A stretch of DNA of 64,000 nucleotides from Ruegeria conchae (GTDB lineage Bacteria > Pseudomonadota > Alphaproteobacteria > Rhodobacterales > Rhodobacteraceae). The stretch covers positions 682,001 to 746,000 of the forward strand of contig NZ_AEYW01000006.1 of NCBI RefSeq assembly GCF_000192475.1, read 5' to 3'. A program made the position numbers and the translations under genes. Positions 38,455 to 48,810 of this stretch are shown piece after piece (position 1 is the stretch's first letter; each line of letters starts with the position of its first letter). The notes beneath the pieces are model-generated. The model ran no database searches, was not told the DNA's origin, and saw only the letters and a list, made by a program, of their open reading frames with translations.

Positions 38455-41190
38455 GTGAGCGATACGCCAGAAATACCTGAAAACATGGATGAAACACCGC
38501 CCGAGCGCCCCGTCTATGACGGCCCGACGGTATCCATCGAATCCGAGATGCGCACGTCCTATCTGGACTATGCCATGTCGGTCATCGTGTCGCGCGCCAT
38601 TCCCGATCTGCGCGATGGTTTGAAACCAGTGCACCGCCGCATTCTGTATGCAATGCACGAAACCGGGAACACGCACGAAAAGGCCTACCGCAAATCGGCC
38701 CGCCCGGTCGGCGACGTGATGGGTAAGTACCACCCGCATGGTGATAGTGCGATCTATGACGCGCTGGTGCGGATGGCACAGGATTTCTCGATGTCCCTGC
38801 CGCTACTGGATGGTCAGGGCAACTTTGGCTCGATGGACGGCGATAACCCGGCGGCCATGCGTTATACCGAAGTTCGGATGGACAAGCCTGCCGCGTCCCT
38901 GCTGGCCGATATTGAAAAAGAGACGGTCGATTTTCAGGACAACTATGACGGCAAAGACAAAGAGCCGACCGTCCTGCCCGCCCGTTTCCCAAATATGCTC
39001 GTCAACGGTGCCGGCGGTATCGCTGTGGGTATGGCAACGAACATCCCTCCGCACAATCTGGGTGAAGTGGTTGATGCAACTCTGGCGCTGATCGATGACC
39101 CGGACTTGACCTCGGAACAGTTGATCGAATACGTCCCCGGCCCAGATTTCCCGACCGGCGGCGTAATGCTGGGCCGGTCCGGCGCGCGCAAAGCTTATCT
39201 GGAGGGCCGTGGCAGCGTCATCATCCGTTCCAAGACCCGTGTCGAGGAGCTTCGTAAGGACCGCTACGCCATCGTCGTCGATGAGATTCCCTATCAGGTG
39301 AACAAAGCCGCTATGATCGAAAAGATTGCCGAGGCCGTGCGTGAGAAGCGGATCGAAGGTGTGTCCCATGTGCAGGACGAATCCGACCGCAATGGTGTGC
39401 GCGTCGTCGTCGAATTGAAGCGCGATGCAACGCCCGAAGTGGTGCTGAACCAGCTCTATCGTTTCTCACCTATGCAAACTTCGTTCGGCTGCAACATGCT
39501 GGCCCTGAATGGCGGTCGCCCCGAACAGCTGACCTTGCGCCGCTTCCTAACATCCTTCATCGATTTTCGCGAGGATGTGGTTGCCCGTCGTACTGCGTAC
39601 GATCTGCGCAAAGCACGCGAACGCAGCCATATTCTCTGTGGTCTGGCGGTCGCTGTTTCCAATGTGGACGAAGTCGTCGCCACGATCCGCTCGTCTGCAG
39701 ACGCAGCGCAAGCACGTGAAAAGCTGATGACCCGCCGTTGGCCGGCGGCTGATATCGAAGGCTATCTGCGTCTTATCGACGATCCTCTGTCCAAGATGAA
39801 CGACGACGGCACCTATAACCTGACCGAAGTTCAGGCCCGCGCCATCCTCGAACTGCGTCTGCAACGTCTGACCCAACTGGGTGTCAAAGAGGTCACAGAC
39901 GAGCTGGAAGAACTCGCCGCCAAGATCAAGGAATACTTGGATATACTATCTTCGCGCGAACGCATCATGTCGATCATCGGCGATGAGCTTCGCAGCGTAC
40001 GAGACCAGTTTGCCGTTCCACGTCGCACCGAGATCGTCGACTGGTCCGGCGACATGGAAGACGAAGACCTGATCGAGCGTGAGGATATGGTCGTGACCGT
40101 CACCTCGGGCGGATACATCAAGCGCACTCCGCTGGCTGATTTCCGCGCCCAGAAGCGCGGCGGCAAAGGTCTGTCTGGTATGCAGACCAAAGAAGAAGAC
40201 GTGGTCACCACGCTCTTCGTGGCAAATACCCACACGCAGCTATTGTTCTTCACAACGGATGGCATGGTCTACAAGCTTAAGACCTGGCGCCTGCCGCAAT
40301 CGGGGCGGACTGGCAAAGGCAAAGCCATCGTCAACATCCTGCCGATTCCAACCGGGGTTTCTATTGCTGCAATTATGCCGGTGGATGTGCCGGATGAAGA
40401 ATGGGAAAACCTGCAGATCATCTTCGCCACCAGTGCAGGCACCGTGCGGCGCAACCGTTTGTCAGATTTCACCAACGTCAAGCGCAACGGCAAGATCGCT
40501 ATGAAGTTCGAAGAGGATCACGCCGACACCAAGTTGATCAACGCGCGTATCTGTTCCGAAGATGATGACGTCATGCTGGTCACTAAATCTGGCCGCGCAA
40601 TCCGCTTCTCAACAACAGATGTACGGGTGTTCAACAGCCGGTCGTCTGTTGGTGTACGCGGTGTACGTCTGACCGGCGATGATGAGGTGGTTTCGATGTC
40701 GGTCATCCGCCACTTCAACGCCACCTCGGATGAACGGGCCGCTTACCTTAAAATGCGCCGCCTTATGGCCGGTGTCACCGATGAATCCGAGACGGAAGAA
40801 GATGAAGGTAACGCCGACAGTGTGCTGCCACAGGAACGTTATGCCGAGATGTCGGCTGCCGAGAACCTGATCCTGACCATTACGGCAGGGGGCGCGGGCA
40901 AGCTGAGCTCAAGCCACGATTACCCGGTTCGCGGACGCGGCGGTATGGGCGTGGCAGCGATGGACAAGGCCATGCGCGGCGGTAAATTGGTGGCATCCTT
41001 CCCCGTTGATATTGACGACCAGATCATGCTGGCCACCTCAAAGGGTCAGTCGATCCGGGTGCCGGTTGATGGGATCTCTTTCCGCTCCCGCAGCGCGGGC
41101 GGTGTGAAAGTCTTCAATACGGGCAAGGGCGAAGAAGTCGTCAGTGTTGCCTGGATTGCAGACCAGGGTGATGAAGAAGCCGAAGAATGA
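38455..41190 (+). CDS. gyrA: DNA gyrase subunit A
   Basis: Breaks and rejoins DNA during supercoiling by gyrase. The 911-residue protein begins at a GTG. The quinolone-resistance region reads [17 protein letters not shown], with Ser and Asp as in sensitive enzymes. The catalytic Tyr lies in [12 protein letters not shown] GyrA box QKRGGKG distinguishes it from topoisomerase IV ParC. An acidic insertion ([10 protein letters not shown]) lies in the C-terminal wrapping domain. The 286 bases after its stop hold no gene I can support. Confidence 0.97.
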   Translation: MSDTPEIPENMDETPPERPVYDGPTVSIESEMRTSYLDYAMSVIVSRAIPDLRDGLKPVHRRILYAMHETGNTHEKAYRKSARPVGDVMGKYHPHGDSAIYDALVRMAQDFSMSLPLLDGQGNFGSMDGDNPAAMRYTEVRMDKPAASLLADIEKETVDFQDNYDGKDKEPTVLPARFPNMLVNGAGGIAVGMATNIPPHNLGEVVDATLALIDDPDLTSEQLIEYVPGPDFPTGGVMLGRSGARKAYLEGRGSVIIRSKTRVEELRKDRYAIVVDEIPYQVNKAAMIEKIAEAVREKRIEGVSHVQDESDRNGVRVVVELKRDATPEVVLNQLYRFSPMQTSFGCNMLALNGGRPEQLTLRRFLTSFIDFREDVVARRTAYDLRKARERSHILCGLAVAVSNVDEVVATIRSSADAAQAREKLMTRRWPAADIEGYLRLIDDPLSKMNDDGTYNLTEVQARAILELRLQRLTQLGVKEVTDELEELAAKIKEYLDILSSRERIMSIIGDELRSVRDQFAVPRRTEIVDWSGDMEDEDLIEREDMVVTVTSGGYIKRTPLADFRAQKRGGKGLSGMQTKEEDVVTTLFVANTHTQLLFFTTDGMVYKLKTWRLPQSGRTGKGKAIVNILPIPTGVSIAAIMPVDVPDEEWENLQIIFATSAGTVRRNRLSDFTNVKRNGKIAMKFEEDHADTKLINARICSEDDDVMLVTKSGRAIRFSTTDVRVFNSRSSVGVRGVRLTGDDEVVSMSVIRHFNATSDERAAYLKMRRLMAGVTDESETEEDEGNADSVLPQERYAEMSAAENLILTITAGGAGKLSSSHDYPVRGRGGMGVAAMDKAMRGGKLVASFPVDIDDQIMLATSKGQSIRVPVDGISFRSRSAGGVKVFNTGKGEEVVSVAWIADQGDEEAEE

Positions 41191-41476
41191 AGGATCGAGA
41201 ACGAAATCGGGTGAGTTAAGCTCGGTTTCTTTGGTCTAAACCTTCCAATTACAGCTCTGCGAACTTTTCAGTCATTCAGTCGAAACGTGTGAAGGCAGAA
41301 GAATGGATCAAGTCGTAAGATGGGCAATTTGCTCGCAGTCACAATGGGTGTTGCAAGAGCGATCCGGGCTGAACCTGTTCGGGTACACGTAACCATCGAA
41401 CTGAAGTTTGTCACACGAACCGCAAATAGTGGCCTCAGCAAAGCGCAGAGTTTTAGCGCCACTTTCAATCCAAATA

Positions 41477-42367
41477 TTACTCGACCGGTGACCAATTCGT
41501 GTCTGGATCATAAGCAGAAATTTCAGATGCAATACTGAGTGTCTCCGGGCCAAAATCTGCCTCGTAGACTATGCCGTTTTCGCCTACCAGAAAGGAATGA
41601 ATACCAGTTTCTCCGTAGTCTGCCGGTATTGCCAGCAAGGCATGTCCTGCAACAAAGTGATCCCCGACGAAATAGGGGTAGGCACCCCCTGGAGCGTTAG
41701 GGCCCTGCTCTTGCAGGATTGTGTAATAATAGCCAAGAAACGGTTCGGCCTCATAGTCAACCTGACCGTCACTCCACCCCGAAGCTGCGGCGCGGGCAAG
41801 CGCTGCACCGACAAAGCTGTCTTTTCCAGGCCAGAAGAGACCGTTCTGCTCTTCCGGATCGGAAATGATCGTCTGAGCGAATTCCATAACGCCATTCCCG
41901 TTATGGTCCACAAGCCGGAAAGCTGCCTGCAGGTCAACATAGGCCTCAAGCAATTCGATCACTTCCAACTCATTCAAGCCTATTTCACGAGCTGAAAGTT
42001 CCTCGATCCCAGCCTCCAGGTCAAAGCGCCAACCGTCATCTCTACGCAGAATTGGGATAGGAAAAGGCCAACCGTCTTCACCTAGAAGAAGTACAACGCC
42101 ATCGTCCTCAGGCCGGAAACGATACCCCTCGGCATACATGCCAAGCACTTCCTGCCTTCTTTCTTGATCTTCCGTCGGATCACCCGTTCCAACCAGATCC
42201 TCGGCTTCAGGCCCGAAAATTTCGATCAGCTTGCTCTGATCATTAGCCTTCAACGCATCAACAAAAGCATCCAGTGCGGTTTGCGGCGTATCAAATCTGG
42301 CTCCTTCAGAGAGGGCCGGGCTTGTGGTCGCGGCAAGCAACAAAATTGAAAATACTGATCTACGCAT
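41477..42367 (-). CDS. DUF2950 family exported protein
   Basis: The 296-residue protein has a signal peptide (MRRSVFSILLLAATTSPALS) and matches DUF2950: FDTPQTALDAFVDALKAND at the N-terminus, GYYYTILQEQGPNAPGG, and DYGETGIHSFLVGENGIVY. Function is unknown. The start at 42367 has GGAG eight bases upstream, inside the end of the DUF3300 gene, with one base between genes. The pair forms an operon. Confidence 0.85.
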   Translation of the reverse strand: MRRSVFSILLLAATTSPALSEGARFDTPQTALDAFVDALKANDQSKLIEIFGPEAEDLVGTGDPTEDQERRQEVLGMYAEGYRFRPEDDGVVLLLGEDGWPFPIPILRRDDGWRFDLEAGIEELSAREIGLNELEVIELLEAYVDLQAAFRLVDHNGNGVMEFAQTIISDPEEQNGLFWPGKDSFVGAALARAAASGWSDGQVDYEAEPFLGYYYTILQEQGPNAPGGAYPYFVGDHFVAGHALLAIPADYGETGIHSFLVGENGIVYEADFGPETLSIASEISAYDPDTNWSPVE

Positions 42368-42368
42368 T

Positions 42369-43670
42369 TTACCGTCTCCGCTTGCCTTTAGCGGCGTGTC
42401 CACGCTTGGACGCGCTTTGAGTTCTGCTGCCGGACGCCTTTTTCTTCATCGCTTGCCCTTTGGATGCCGCGGGCTTGCGCTGCGTCGATGCGGCTTTCTT
42501 CGCTTGCGGCTTCTTGGCGGTCTGCGGTCTTTGTGCGACTGGCTTTTTCGCTGAATCTGGACGTTTGGTGCGATCAATGGCTTGTTGCTTTGCGGCAGCC
42601 TTGTCCCGATCAGCGTTGTTCCGGTTCGCCAAGGCACCGCCTGCTACAGCCCCTGCACCCGCACCGACCGCGGCTGCAGCCGCCCCGCGGTCACGGCTAA
42701 TATCTGCAGCACCAGATTCTCGGCTCAACTTTGCACGCAGCTCATCCGTGCGACCGTCAGGACGGTTAACCGGCAAGTCGCTACGGCCACCTTCGGGTCT
42801 TTTGTGGTCCGCTATTTTGTTCCGGGCCTCCTGTTGCCGGTCAGGATCGGGGTTCCATCCGATATCCGTTCGGTCACCTAAATCTATATCATTGCCGATA
42901 TTGACGTTGCCATCCACGTCTATGTCGATGTCTGGATTTCTATAAATCGGACCGCCGCCCCAGCCACCGCAATTTCGGCACCCCCAGTAGTCGTTCCAAT
43001 CATCGTCGTCGTCGAAAATTTCGTCGATCAGGGCAACAGCGCCAAAAGTCAGTAGTGCTGCGCCCACAACATCCCCGGTTGACGGGCCAGTATAAATCGT
43101 CTCGGGATTGTATTGTGGGACGTATACCGTCTCGGGTTCTGTCGGCGTAATTACTATGGTGTCGTCCTCAGACACTTCGACAGTTTGCTCGGGCCCTGAA
43201 ACAAGAGCGCCACTGTCAATTGCCTGATCCCGCATGACCTGCACCGCATCCATCACATCGTCGGACTGGGCCAACATGGCAGTGCCAACTGTCTCGGTCC
43301 AGTCGATATGGGTGGCCATCTGACCAACAACTTGGGGGAACGCCGTTGCCAACACACTGACAGAAGGATCCCATCCCATTGCATCGATTTCCGGTTCCAG
43401 TTCAACAGGGTCGCGGTCGGCGTTATCGAGCAAATACCGTTCAGCCTTAACAATTTCCAATGGCTGGGTTGCCGCGACAAATATCTGTATGAGTAACGTG
43501 TCGGGATAAAGAGCAACCGGGGCGACCAATGTCTGCAACTCAGCGTCAGTTAGCAGACTGGACGAGGTCGCCGAGGTATCATCTTTTGCCGCTACATCTT
43601 CAGACGACTCTTGCGTTAACGCTGAAGTAGATACGCAAATACCGAATGCAATTAATAGAAACCTAAACAT
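42369..43670 (-). CDS. DUF3300 family exported protein with basic tail
   Basis: The 433-residue protein has a signal peptide (MFRFLLIAFGICVSTSAL). The DUF3300 domain occupies about residues 40-230, with LVAPVALYPDTLLIQIFVA, MGWDPSVSVLATAFP and YVPQYNPETIY. An Asp/Gly-rich segment follows (DDDDWNDYWG). The C-terminal 100 residues are very rich in Lys, Arg and Ala, like a histone tail. A basic exported tail could bind polyanions such as LPS or DNA. It sits first in a two-gene operon with DUF2950, a pairing I recall from other proteobacteria. Confidence 0.85.
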   Translation of the reverse strand: MFRFLLIAFGICVSTSALTQESSEDVAAKDDTSATSSSLLTDAELQTLVAPVALYPDTLLIQIFVAATQPLEIVKAERYLLDNADRDPVELEPEIDAMGWDPSVSVLATAFPQVVGQMATHIDWTETVGTAMLAQSDDVMDAVQVMRDQAIDSGALVSGPEQTVEVSEDDTIVITPTEPETVYVPQYNPETIYTGPSTGDVVGAALLTFGAVALIDEIFDDDDDWNDYWGCRNCGGWGGGPIYRNPDIDIDVDGNVNIGNDIDLGDRTDIGWNPDPDRQQEARNKIADHKRPEGGRSDLPVNRPDGRTDELRAKLSRESGAADISRDRGAAAAAVGAGAGAVAGGALANRNNADRDKAAAKQQAIDRTKRPDSAKKPVAQRPQTAKKPQAKKAASTQRKPAASKGQAMKKKASGSRTQSASKRGHAAKGKRRR

Positions 43671-43811
43671 ATTGCGATCCTTCGATTTCTTGAAGGATCA
43701 CCTAAGACTGCGATTCTGGCAACCGATCAGTCAATAAAACGGTTGTGGGATAATAATCGACACCCAATCAAGATTGAGCGAGTGTCCGCTTTGGGCTCGA
43801 AGCGGATGTTG

Positions 43812-44015
43812 CTATTAAGCAAAATCCTGAATTCGTTAACTTTCATACGCCTTATAGAGGTTAATATTCGGCCCTCGCTCAAAGCCCATACAATGCCCCA
43901 AACTTGTTCTCAAGATAGGTCAACAACGCCTTCGGCCCGGGCTCGACACCACTTGCCCTCTGGATGATTTCGCGTGGCGCATAAAGGCCGCCAAATTGCT
44001 GGACGTTCTCGCGCA
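43812..44015. repeat. Left copy of 204-bp direct repeat
   Basis: Aligns without gaps to 49150-49353 at a constant offset of 5,338 bases. The right 137 bases (carboxypeptidase coding part) differ at only four positions. The left 67 bases (downstream flank) are much less similar, roughly three quarters identical by eye. The two copies flank the kinase-cyclase-regulator cluster. Confidence 0.85.
43879..44015 (-). pseudogene. Truncated 3' fragment of an M32 carboxypeptidase gene
   Basis: Reverse-strand reading gives LRENVQQFGGLYAPRE and ends in ENKFGALYGL plus stop, matching the last 45 residues of the intact carboxypeptidase at 49217-50686. There is no start and no upstream catalytic part. The fragment has no internal stop and only four base changes from the intact gene, so it is recent, or kept similar by gene conversion. 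Confidence 0.85.
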
Positions 44016-44218
44016 AAACTATGGCCTCTTGAGCGTCATAGCAGAAATATAGGATGGCTCAGGAACAGTATTGAAATGAGAACTCGCTGCCCGAACCATG
44101 AGAACCTAACCGTACGCAACGAGCACATTCAAAAATGCAACCGTCGATAAATCTTGCAAGATTAGGGCCGTACCTGATTTAGTGACCGAAAATTGGGCGG
44201 CTTTTGGGGGAGAAGCGT

Positions 44219-46702
44219 GTGCCGGGCATGCAAGAACAGGATTACGAAGGCGAACTACGCATTTACGAAGCACTGAATGTGGTGTCTACGACACCCGTTT
44301 TTGCGCTTTCGTTTTTGACGGCGTTTGCTGTTCAGATCGTGCAGATTGGGCCTTCCCATCTGACGATCCCTGCGATCGGATCGCTTGCGGTACTGGCGAT
44401 TGTGAACCTGTTGGGCATGCAGAGTTACTATAAACTGCGTACTAAACCCAGGCCTAGATCGATATCCCATCGGCGGCTGAAAGTCATCCTGGTCACCTCG
44501 ATGGTTCTGGGGGCTGGTTGGGGTAGTTTCAACTTGTTCATGATGCCATACTTGGTTCCCTACGAGCAGATGATGCTGTATTTGTTTGCATTTGTCGGCG
44601 CACTGGGCGGGTCGACGACATTTTCGATGAGAGTGTCCTTTGGTTTCTCAAGCCAAATTCTGTTTTTTACTTGGATTGCCATGCTGCTGTGGGGTCCATT
44701 AGCGTGGTATATCAACACCTTCATCGTTCTTGGCGTGTTTTTGGCAATCGTAAAGCTTACGTTTCTGACACGATCAACTGCTATCGATAGCATCAAGTTG
44801 AGCCTGGCCAACGCAAGGGCCTTGAACGATCAACTTAAAGCCGAAAACCAGATACGTGAACTGGCCCGCATTCCGGAAGAGAACCCGAACCCGGTGTTGC
44901 GTATCACCGATCAGGGCGAACTGACTTACGCCAATAAGGCAAGCGCTCCATTAATCGAAGCGCTGCAGCTAAAAGTTGGTGACCGAGTGGGAACGGGTTG
45001 GCGTAAACGTGTTGCCAAGGGTTTGCAGGATGGTCAACGGGCAGATTTCCAGTATAAGGCTGGTGGTCAGACCTATTCTCTTTTGCTGTGGCCGGTTCCG
45101 GAAGGAGGATACGCGAATATCTACGGTCGGGATATTACGCGGCAAAAACGTGTGGAGAGCGAGTTGCGGGTGGCCCGCGATATCGCTGAGACCGCCAATA
45201 AGACCAAAAGCACTTTCCTTGCCAATATGAGCCATGAACTGCGCACGCCGCTGAATGCGATCATTGGATATAGTGAACTGATGCTGGAAGAAGCCATCGA
45301 CCAGAAGGATGACGCAAACCTGAGCGACTTGAAGAAGATCCAATCTGCCGGGAAACACCTGCTTGCGTTGATCAATGATGTATTGGACCTCTCCAAAATC
45401 GAAGCCGGAAAGATGGAGTTCGAACTGGAAACTTTCGACGTTTTCCAGATGATCAAAGATGTAAGCGCGACAGTGCAGCCGTTGGCTGAGCAGAACAACA
45501 ACACGCTGGAAATTGAGTGCCCTGATGATATCGGCGAGATGGTCTGTGACTTGACCAAGGTGCGGCAGGCCCTGCTGAACTTGTTGTCCAATGCTTGTAA
45601 GTTCACAGAACAGGAAATGATCACGTTATCGGTTGTAAAATCGAACGACACAGATCAACTGGAATTTGCGGTCACCGATCACGGCATCGGCATGTCGCTA
45701 GAGCAGGTCGAGAGGATATTCGATGCGTTTACGCAGGCAGATTCCTCAACAACGCGTAACTACGGTGGTACCGGATTGGGGCTGTCTATCACAAAGGCCT
45801 TCTGCGAACAGTTGGGCGGCAACATTCACTGCGAAAGTGCGCTTGGCGAAGGTTCGACCTTCACAATTCGCCTACCGCGCATCTGTCGCGACCCGTCAAC
45901 GGGCGTGATTAGTCTGGCTGATCAGTCGGGAAATGATTTGAACAATGACCCGAATGCGCCGCTGGTTCTGTTGGTGGATGACGATCCGACCGTGCATGAT
46001 CTTCTTGGTCGACGACTACTTCGTGAGGGATATCGCGTCCTCGCATCGGCCAACGGCGATGAGGCATTAGAACTGGCTCGAACAACCCGTCCTGATGCTA
46101 TCACGCTCGATGTCTTCATGCCCGAAATCGATGGCTGGGCTGTTTTGTCCAAGCTCAAGGACGATCCCGAACTTGCGGATATTCCTGTCATCATGTTGAC
46201 TTTCGCAGAGGATCGCAAAAGAGGTTTGTCGCTGGGAGCCAGTGAATATTTGGGCAAGCCAATTGACACTACCGAGCTTCTGAGTGTCCTCAAAGAGCAC
46301 TGCCCAACTCTGCCAACGCCACGCGTTCTGGTCGTCGAGGACGAGGCTGCAACGCGTGAGCTAATCTGTCGCGTTCTCGAAAAAGAAGGCTGGCAGATTG
46401 ACGAGGCGATCAATGGACTGGATGCCCTTCAACGCCTCTCTCAGTTCGTGCCGGACGTGATTTTACTTGATCTCATGATGCCCGAGATGGACGGTTTTGA
46501 GTTCTTGGCGGGGATAAGAAAGAACCCGGAGTGGAAGAATATTCCCGTCATCATCGTGACCGCCAAATCCCTGTCCAGCGAGGACCGCGCGCAACTGAAT
46601 GGCTCGTTCCAGACGCTGGTCCGCAAAGATGGGGATGAGATTGAAATCATTCTGAACCAGTTGAACGAAATCCTTTCGGCTTCTCGATCTGAAGACGTAT
46701 AG
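44219..46702 (+). CDS. Membrane hybrid histidine kinase with two receiver domains
   Basis: About 827 residues. The N-terminus has roughly six membrane helices (about 25-185). A PAS-like domain (about 215-310), HisKA with NMSHELRTPLNAIIGYSELM (His near 340) and an ATPase domain with N-box NLLSNACKF and GTGLGLSI follow. Two receivers end the protein: the first has VDDDPTVHD, phosphoacceptor in TLDVFMPEIDG and KPI; the second has VEDEAATRE and LLDLMMPEMDG but a less typical VRKDG lysine region. The GTG at 44219 has GGGGGAG six bases upstream; TTG 44204 and ATG 44228 are alternatives. It is followed after three bases by the cyclase gene, so both are one operon. Confidence 0.88.
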   Translation: MPGMQEQDYEGELRIYEALNVVSTTPVFALSFLTAFAVQIVQIGPSHLTIPAIGSLAVLAIVNLLGMQSYYKLRTKPRPRSISHRRLKVILVTSMVLGAGWGSFNLFMMPYLVPYEQMMLYLFAFVGALGGSTTFSMRVSFGFSSQILFFTWIAMLLWGPLAWYINTFIVLGVFLAIVKLTFLTRSTAIDSIKLSLANARALNDQLKAENQIRELARIPEENPNPVLRITDQGELTYANKASAPLIEALQLKVGDRVGTGWRKRVAKGLQDGQRADFQYKAGGQTYSLLLWPVPEGGYANIYGRDITRQKRVESELRVARDIAETANKTKSTFLANMSHELRTPLNAIIGYSELMLEEAIDQKDDANLSDLKKIQSAGKHLLALINDVLDLSKIEAGKMEFELETFDVFQMIKDVSATVQPLAEQNNNTLEIECPDDIGEMVCDLTKVRQALLNLLSNACKFTEQEMITLSVVKSNDTDQLEFAVTDHGIGMSLEQVERIFDAFTQADSSTTRNYGGTGLGLSITKAFCEQLGGNIHCESALGEGSTFTIRLPRICRDPSTGVISLADQSGNDLNNDPNAPLVLLVDDDPTVHDLLGRRLLREGYRVLASANGDEALELARTTRPDAITLDVFMPEIDGWAVLSKLKDDPELADIPVIMLTFAEDRKRGLSLGASEYLGKPIDTTELLSVLKEHCPTLPTPRVLVVEDEAATRELICRVLEKEGWQIDEAINGLDALQRLSQFVPDVILLDLMMPEMDGFEFLAGIRKNPEWKNIPVIIVTAKSLSSEDRAQLNGSFQTLVRKDGDEIEIILNQLNEILSASRSEDV

Positions 46703-46705
46703 GCT

Positions 46706-48310
46706 GTGAGTAGCGCCCCGAATACCCAACCCGAGCAGGCACAGGCAATGTGGCTGGCAAATTTACGCCAGAACCTGATTTCCCCGGTCAGTGCGGTAGT
46801 CGGGCTATGTGAGTTTCTCGAAAGTGAGGCTGAACGCCTTACTCTGAAGGAAGCCGCATCAGACCTGAACCGAATATCTCAGGCTGCAACCGAACTAAGC
46901 GTGTTTGTGGACCAGCTTCTGCATCCCCGAATGGCCTTGAAGCTTACGGTAAGCGGTGACGAAGGAGTGAAAAGGCTTCGTCACGATTTGCGAACGCCGA
47001 TGAATGCGATCAAGGGCTACAGCGAAATGCTGCTTGAGGATCTGGAGGATCTAAACGCAGGACATCTGGAGTTGGACCTGCGCGGATTGCTGAAGCATAC
47101 GGATTCTCTATTGCAAGAAATTGATGTGCTCGCATCGTTGTCCGACAACCAGTCCGGCGATGGCTTCAAAATACCCGAGGCATCGCAGGACGCAGCTGAA
47201 ATGTTCGCGAATCTGGCTCAAAGCATACGCTCGATTGATCCGGTTGCGGAGACTGCTTCGCTAACCGGAACCATCCTAGTCGTAGATGATGTCGAAGCTA
47301 ACCGTACGCTGCTTGCCCGGCGGCTCGAACGGGATGGCCATCAAGTCTGGACCGCCGACGGAGGATATTCGGCTCTGGAAAAGCTATCTCAACACGCGTT
47401 CGATCTGGTCCTGCTTGATCTTATGATGCCGGATCTCAACGGTTATGATGTTTTGAAGCGATTGAAAGAAAACGATGACTGGCGCGACATCCCGGTCATC
47501 ATGATTTCCGCGTTCGATGAGATCGAAAGCGTCGCGCGTTGCGTTGAGATCGGAGCAGAAGATTACCTCCCTAAACCGTTCAACCCAATCTTGTTGCAAG
47601 CTCGGATCAACGCCGCGCTTGAGAAAGGACAGTGGCGGGAGCGAGAGCGCCTCTATCTCTTTCAGATGGAGGCAGAGAAGCAAAAGTACAAAGACCTGTT
47701 GCATAGTATTCTGCCGCAAAAAATCGTGACACGGTTGAACGACGGAGAGGCCACGATTGCCGACCGTCATGACGATGTGACTGTCCTGTTTTCGGACATG
47801 GTTGGCTTTACGGAGATGTCGGCGAAATTGTCACCCGCGCAAGTGGTTGACTACCTTAATCGGGTTTTTTCGGGCTTCGACAAGGCGGCTTCGGAACTTG
47901 GTGTGGAAAAGATCAAGACAATCGGAGATGCCTACATGGCCGCGGCCGGAGTACCCGACCACCGGAATGACCACGCTGAAGTGATGGTTGAACTGGCTTG
48001 TCGGATGTTATCTCAGGTCGAAGCGCTGAACCACGAGCTGGACTACCCTATGCATCTTAGAATCGGCGTCCACAGTGGGCCCGTAGTCGCCGGAATAATC
48101 GGGTCACACCGTTTTCTCTACGATGTTTGGGGGGATACAGTGAATTTCGCCAGCCGTCTTGAAACAACGGGTGCGCCAGGCCGCATTCAAGTCTCAGAGG
48201 AGACTGCAAGGCGGGTTACGCATTGCTTTGACCTAACTGATCCGATGGATGTGAGAATTAAGGGCAAAGGCCAGGCAAAAACATATTTCATCACTGGACG
48301 GAAATCTTAG
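46706..48310 (+). CDS. HisKA-REC-class III adenylate cyclase fusion
   Basis: The 534-residue soluble protein has four modules. A HisKA-like helical hairpin lacking the His (NLISPVSAVVGL) is at about 20-70. A second HisKA hairpin with RHDLRTPMNAIKGYSEML (H93) lacks any ATPase domain. The receiver domain (about 188-305) has acceptor D238 in LLDLMMPDLNG and KPF. The class III cyclase domain (about 350-525) has metal ligands D364 (VLFSDMVGF) and D408 (KTIGDAY). K404 plus D473 (DVWGDTVN) point to ATP rather than GTP, and N480/R484 complete the site. It probably makes cAMP under phosphorelay control by the adjacent kinase. The GTG start lies three bases after that gene. Confidence 0.88.
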   Translation: MSSAPNTQPEQAQAMWLANLRQNLISPVSAVVGLCEFLESEAERLTLKEAASDLNRISQAATELSVFVDQLLHPRMALKLTVSGDEGVKRLRHDLRTPMNAIKGYSEMLLEDLEDLNAGHLELDLRGLLKHTDSLLQEIDVLASLSDNQSGDGFKIPEASQDAAEMFANLAQSIRSIDPVAETASLTGTILVVDDVEANRTLLARRLERDGHQVWTADGGYSALEKLSQHAFDLVLLDLMMPDLNGYDVLKRLKENDDWRDIPVIMISAFDEIESVARCVEIGAEDYLPKPFNPILLQARINAALEKGQWRERERLYLFQMEAEKQKYKDLLHSILPQKIVTRLNDGEATIADRHDDVTVLFSDMVGFTEMSAKLSPAQVVDYLNRVFSGFDKAASELGVEKIKTIGDAYMAAAGVPDHRNDHAEVMVELACRMLSQVEALNHELDYPMHLRIGVHSGPVVAGIIGSHRFLYDVWGDTVNFASRLETTGAPGRIQVSEETARRVTHCFDLTDPMDVRIKGKGQAKTYFITGRKS

Positions 48311-48810
48311 TAGTCGGATCTACCTCCAGAGGCTGACAGCAGTTTTTCCATTATCTCAAGCAAACGGTTAAGTTCGACAGGTTTGGTATCAAAGTCATCG
48401 CAACCTGCCTCCAGCGCCTTTTCCCGGTCGCTGGCCATTGCGTGTGCCGTCAGCGCAACCACCGGGATTGAGGCCGTCTCGGGTGCTGCCTTGATGCGCC
48501 GTGTCGCCTCCCATCCATCAATTTCAGGCAGGCTCATATCCATCAAAACAATGTCGGGATTTGCTTCACCAGCCATGGACACGCCTTCCAACCCGTCCTT
48601 CGCAACGATAACTTGGAAGCCTTTACGCGCCAACCGACGCGACAACATATCGCTGTTCATTTCGTTGTCTTCCACCAACAGAACTTTAGCCAAATTTCCC
48701 CCTTTACGCATGCGCGCCATTTGACTGCCCACGAGACAGAGTGTTTCCGGATCCATTTTCAAAATGTCGAACATACCACTAGATTGCGCAAGTCGTTTCG
48801 GTTGAAGCAT
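48307..48810 (-). CDS. Single-domain response regulator (CheY-like)
   Basis: Receiver domain of about 125 residues with acidic pocket VEDNEMNSD, acceptor Asp in IVLMDMSLPEIDG, Thr in VVALTAHA and Lys in DTKPVE. There is no output domain. The N-terminus is uncertain: 48810 gives 167 residues, but a later ATG or a TTG after AGGGGG (near residue 40) would give a bare receiver. It is convergent with the cyclase gene, overlapping its stop by four bases. It may shuttle phosphate from the neighbouring hybrid kinase. Confidence 0.82.
   Translation of the reverse strand: MLQPKRLAQSSGMFDILKMDPETLCLVGSQMARMRKGGNLAKVLLVEDNEMNSDMLSRRLARKGFQVIVAKDGLEGVSMAGEANPDIVLMDMSLPEIDGWEATRRIKAAPETASIPVVALTAHAMASDREKALEAGCDDFDTKPVELNRLLEIMEKLLSASGGRSDY

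Larger units (their letters stand above)
43671..44218. other. Intergenic region holding a gene fragment and repeat
   Basis: This 548-base gap lies between the divergent DUF3300 operon and the sensor kinase. It contains the 204-base direct repeat at 43812-44015, whose inner part is a severed carboxypeptidase 3' end. The remaining 200 bases to the right hold the promoter region of the kinase, including GGGGGAG just before its start; I see no further gene. Confidence 0.7.
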
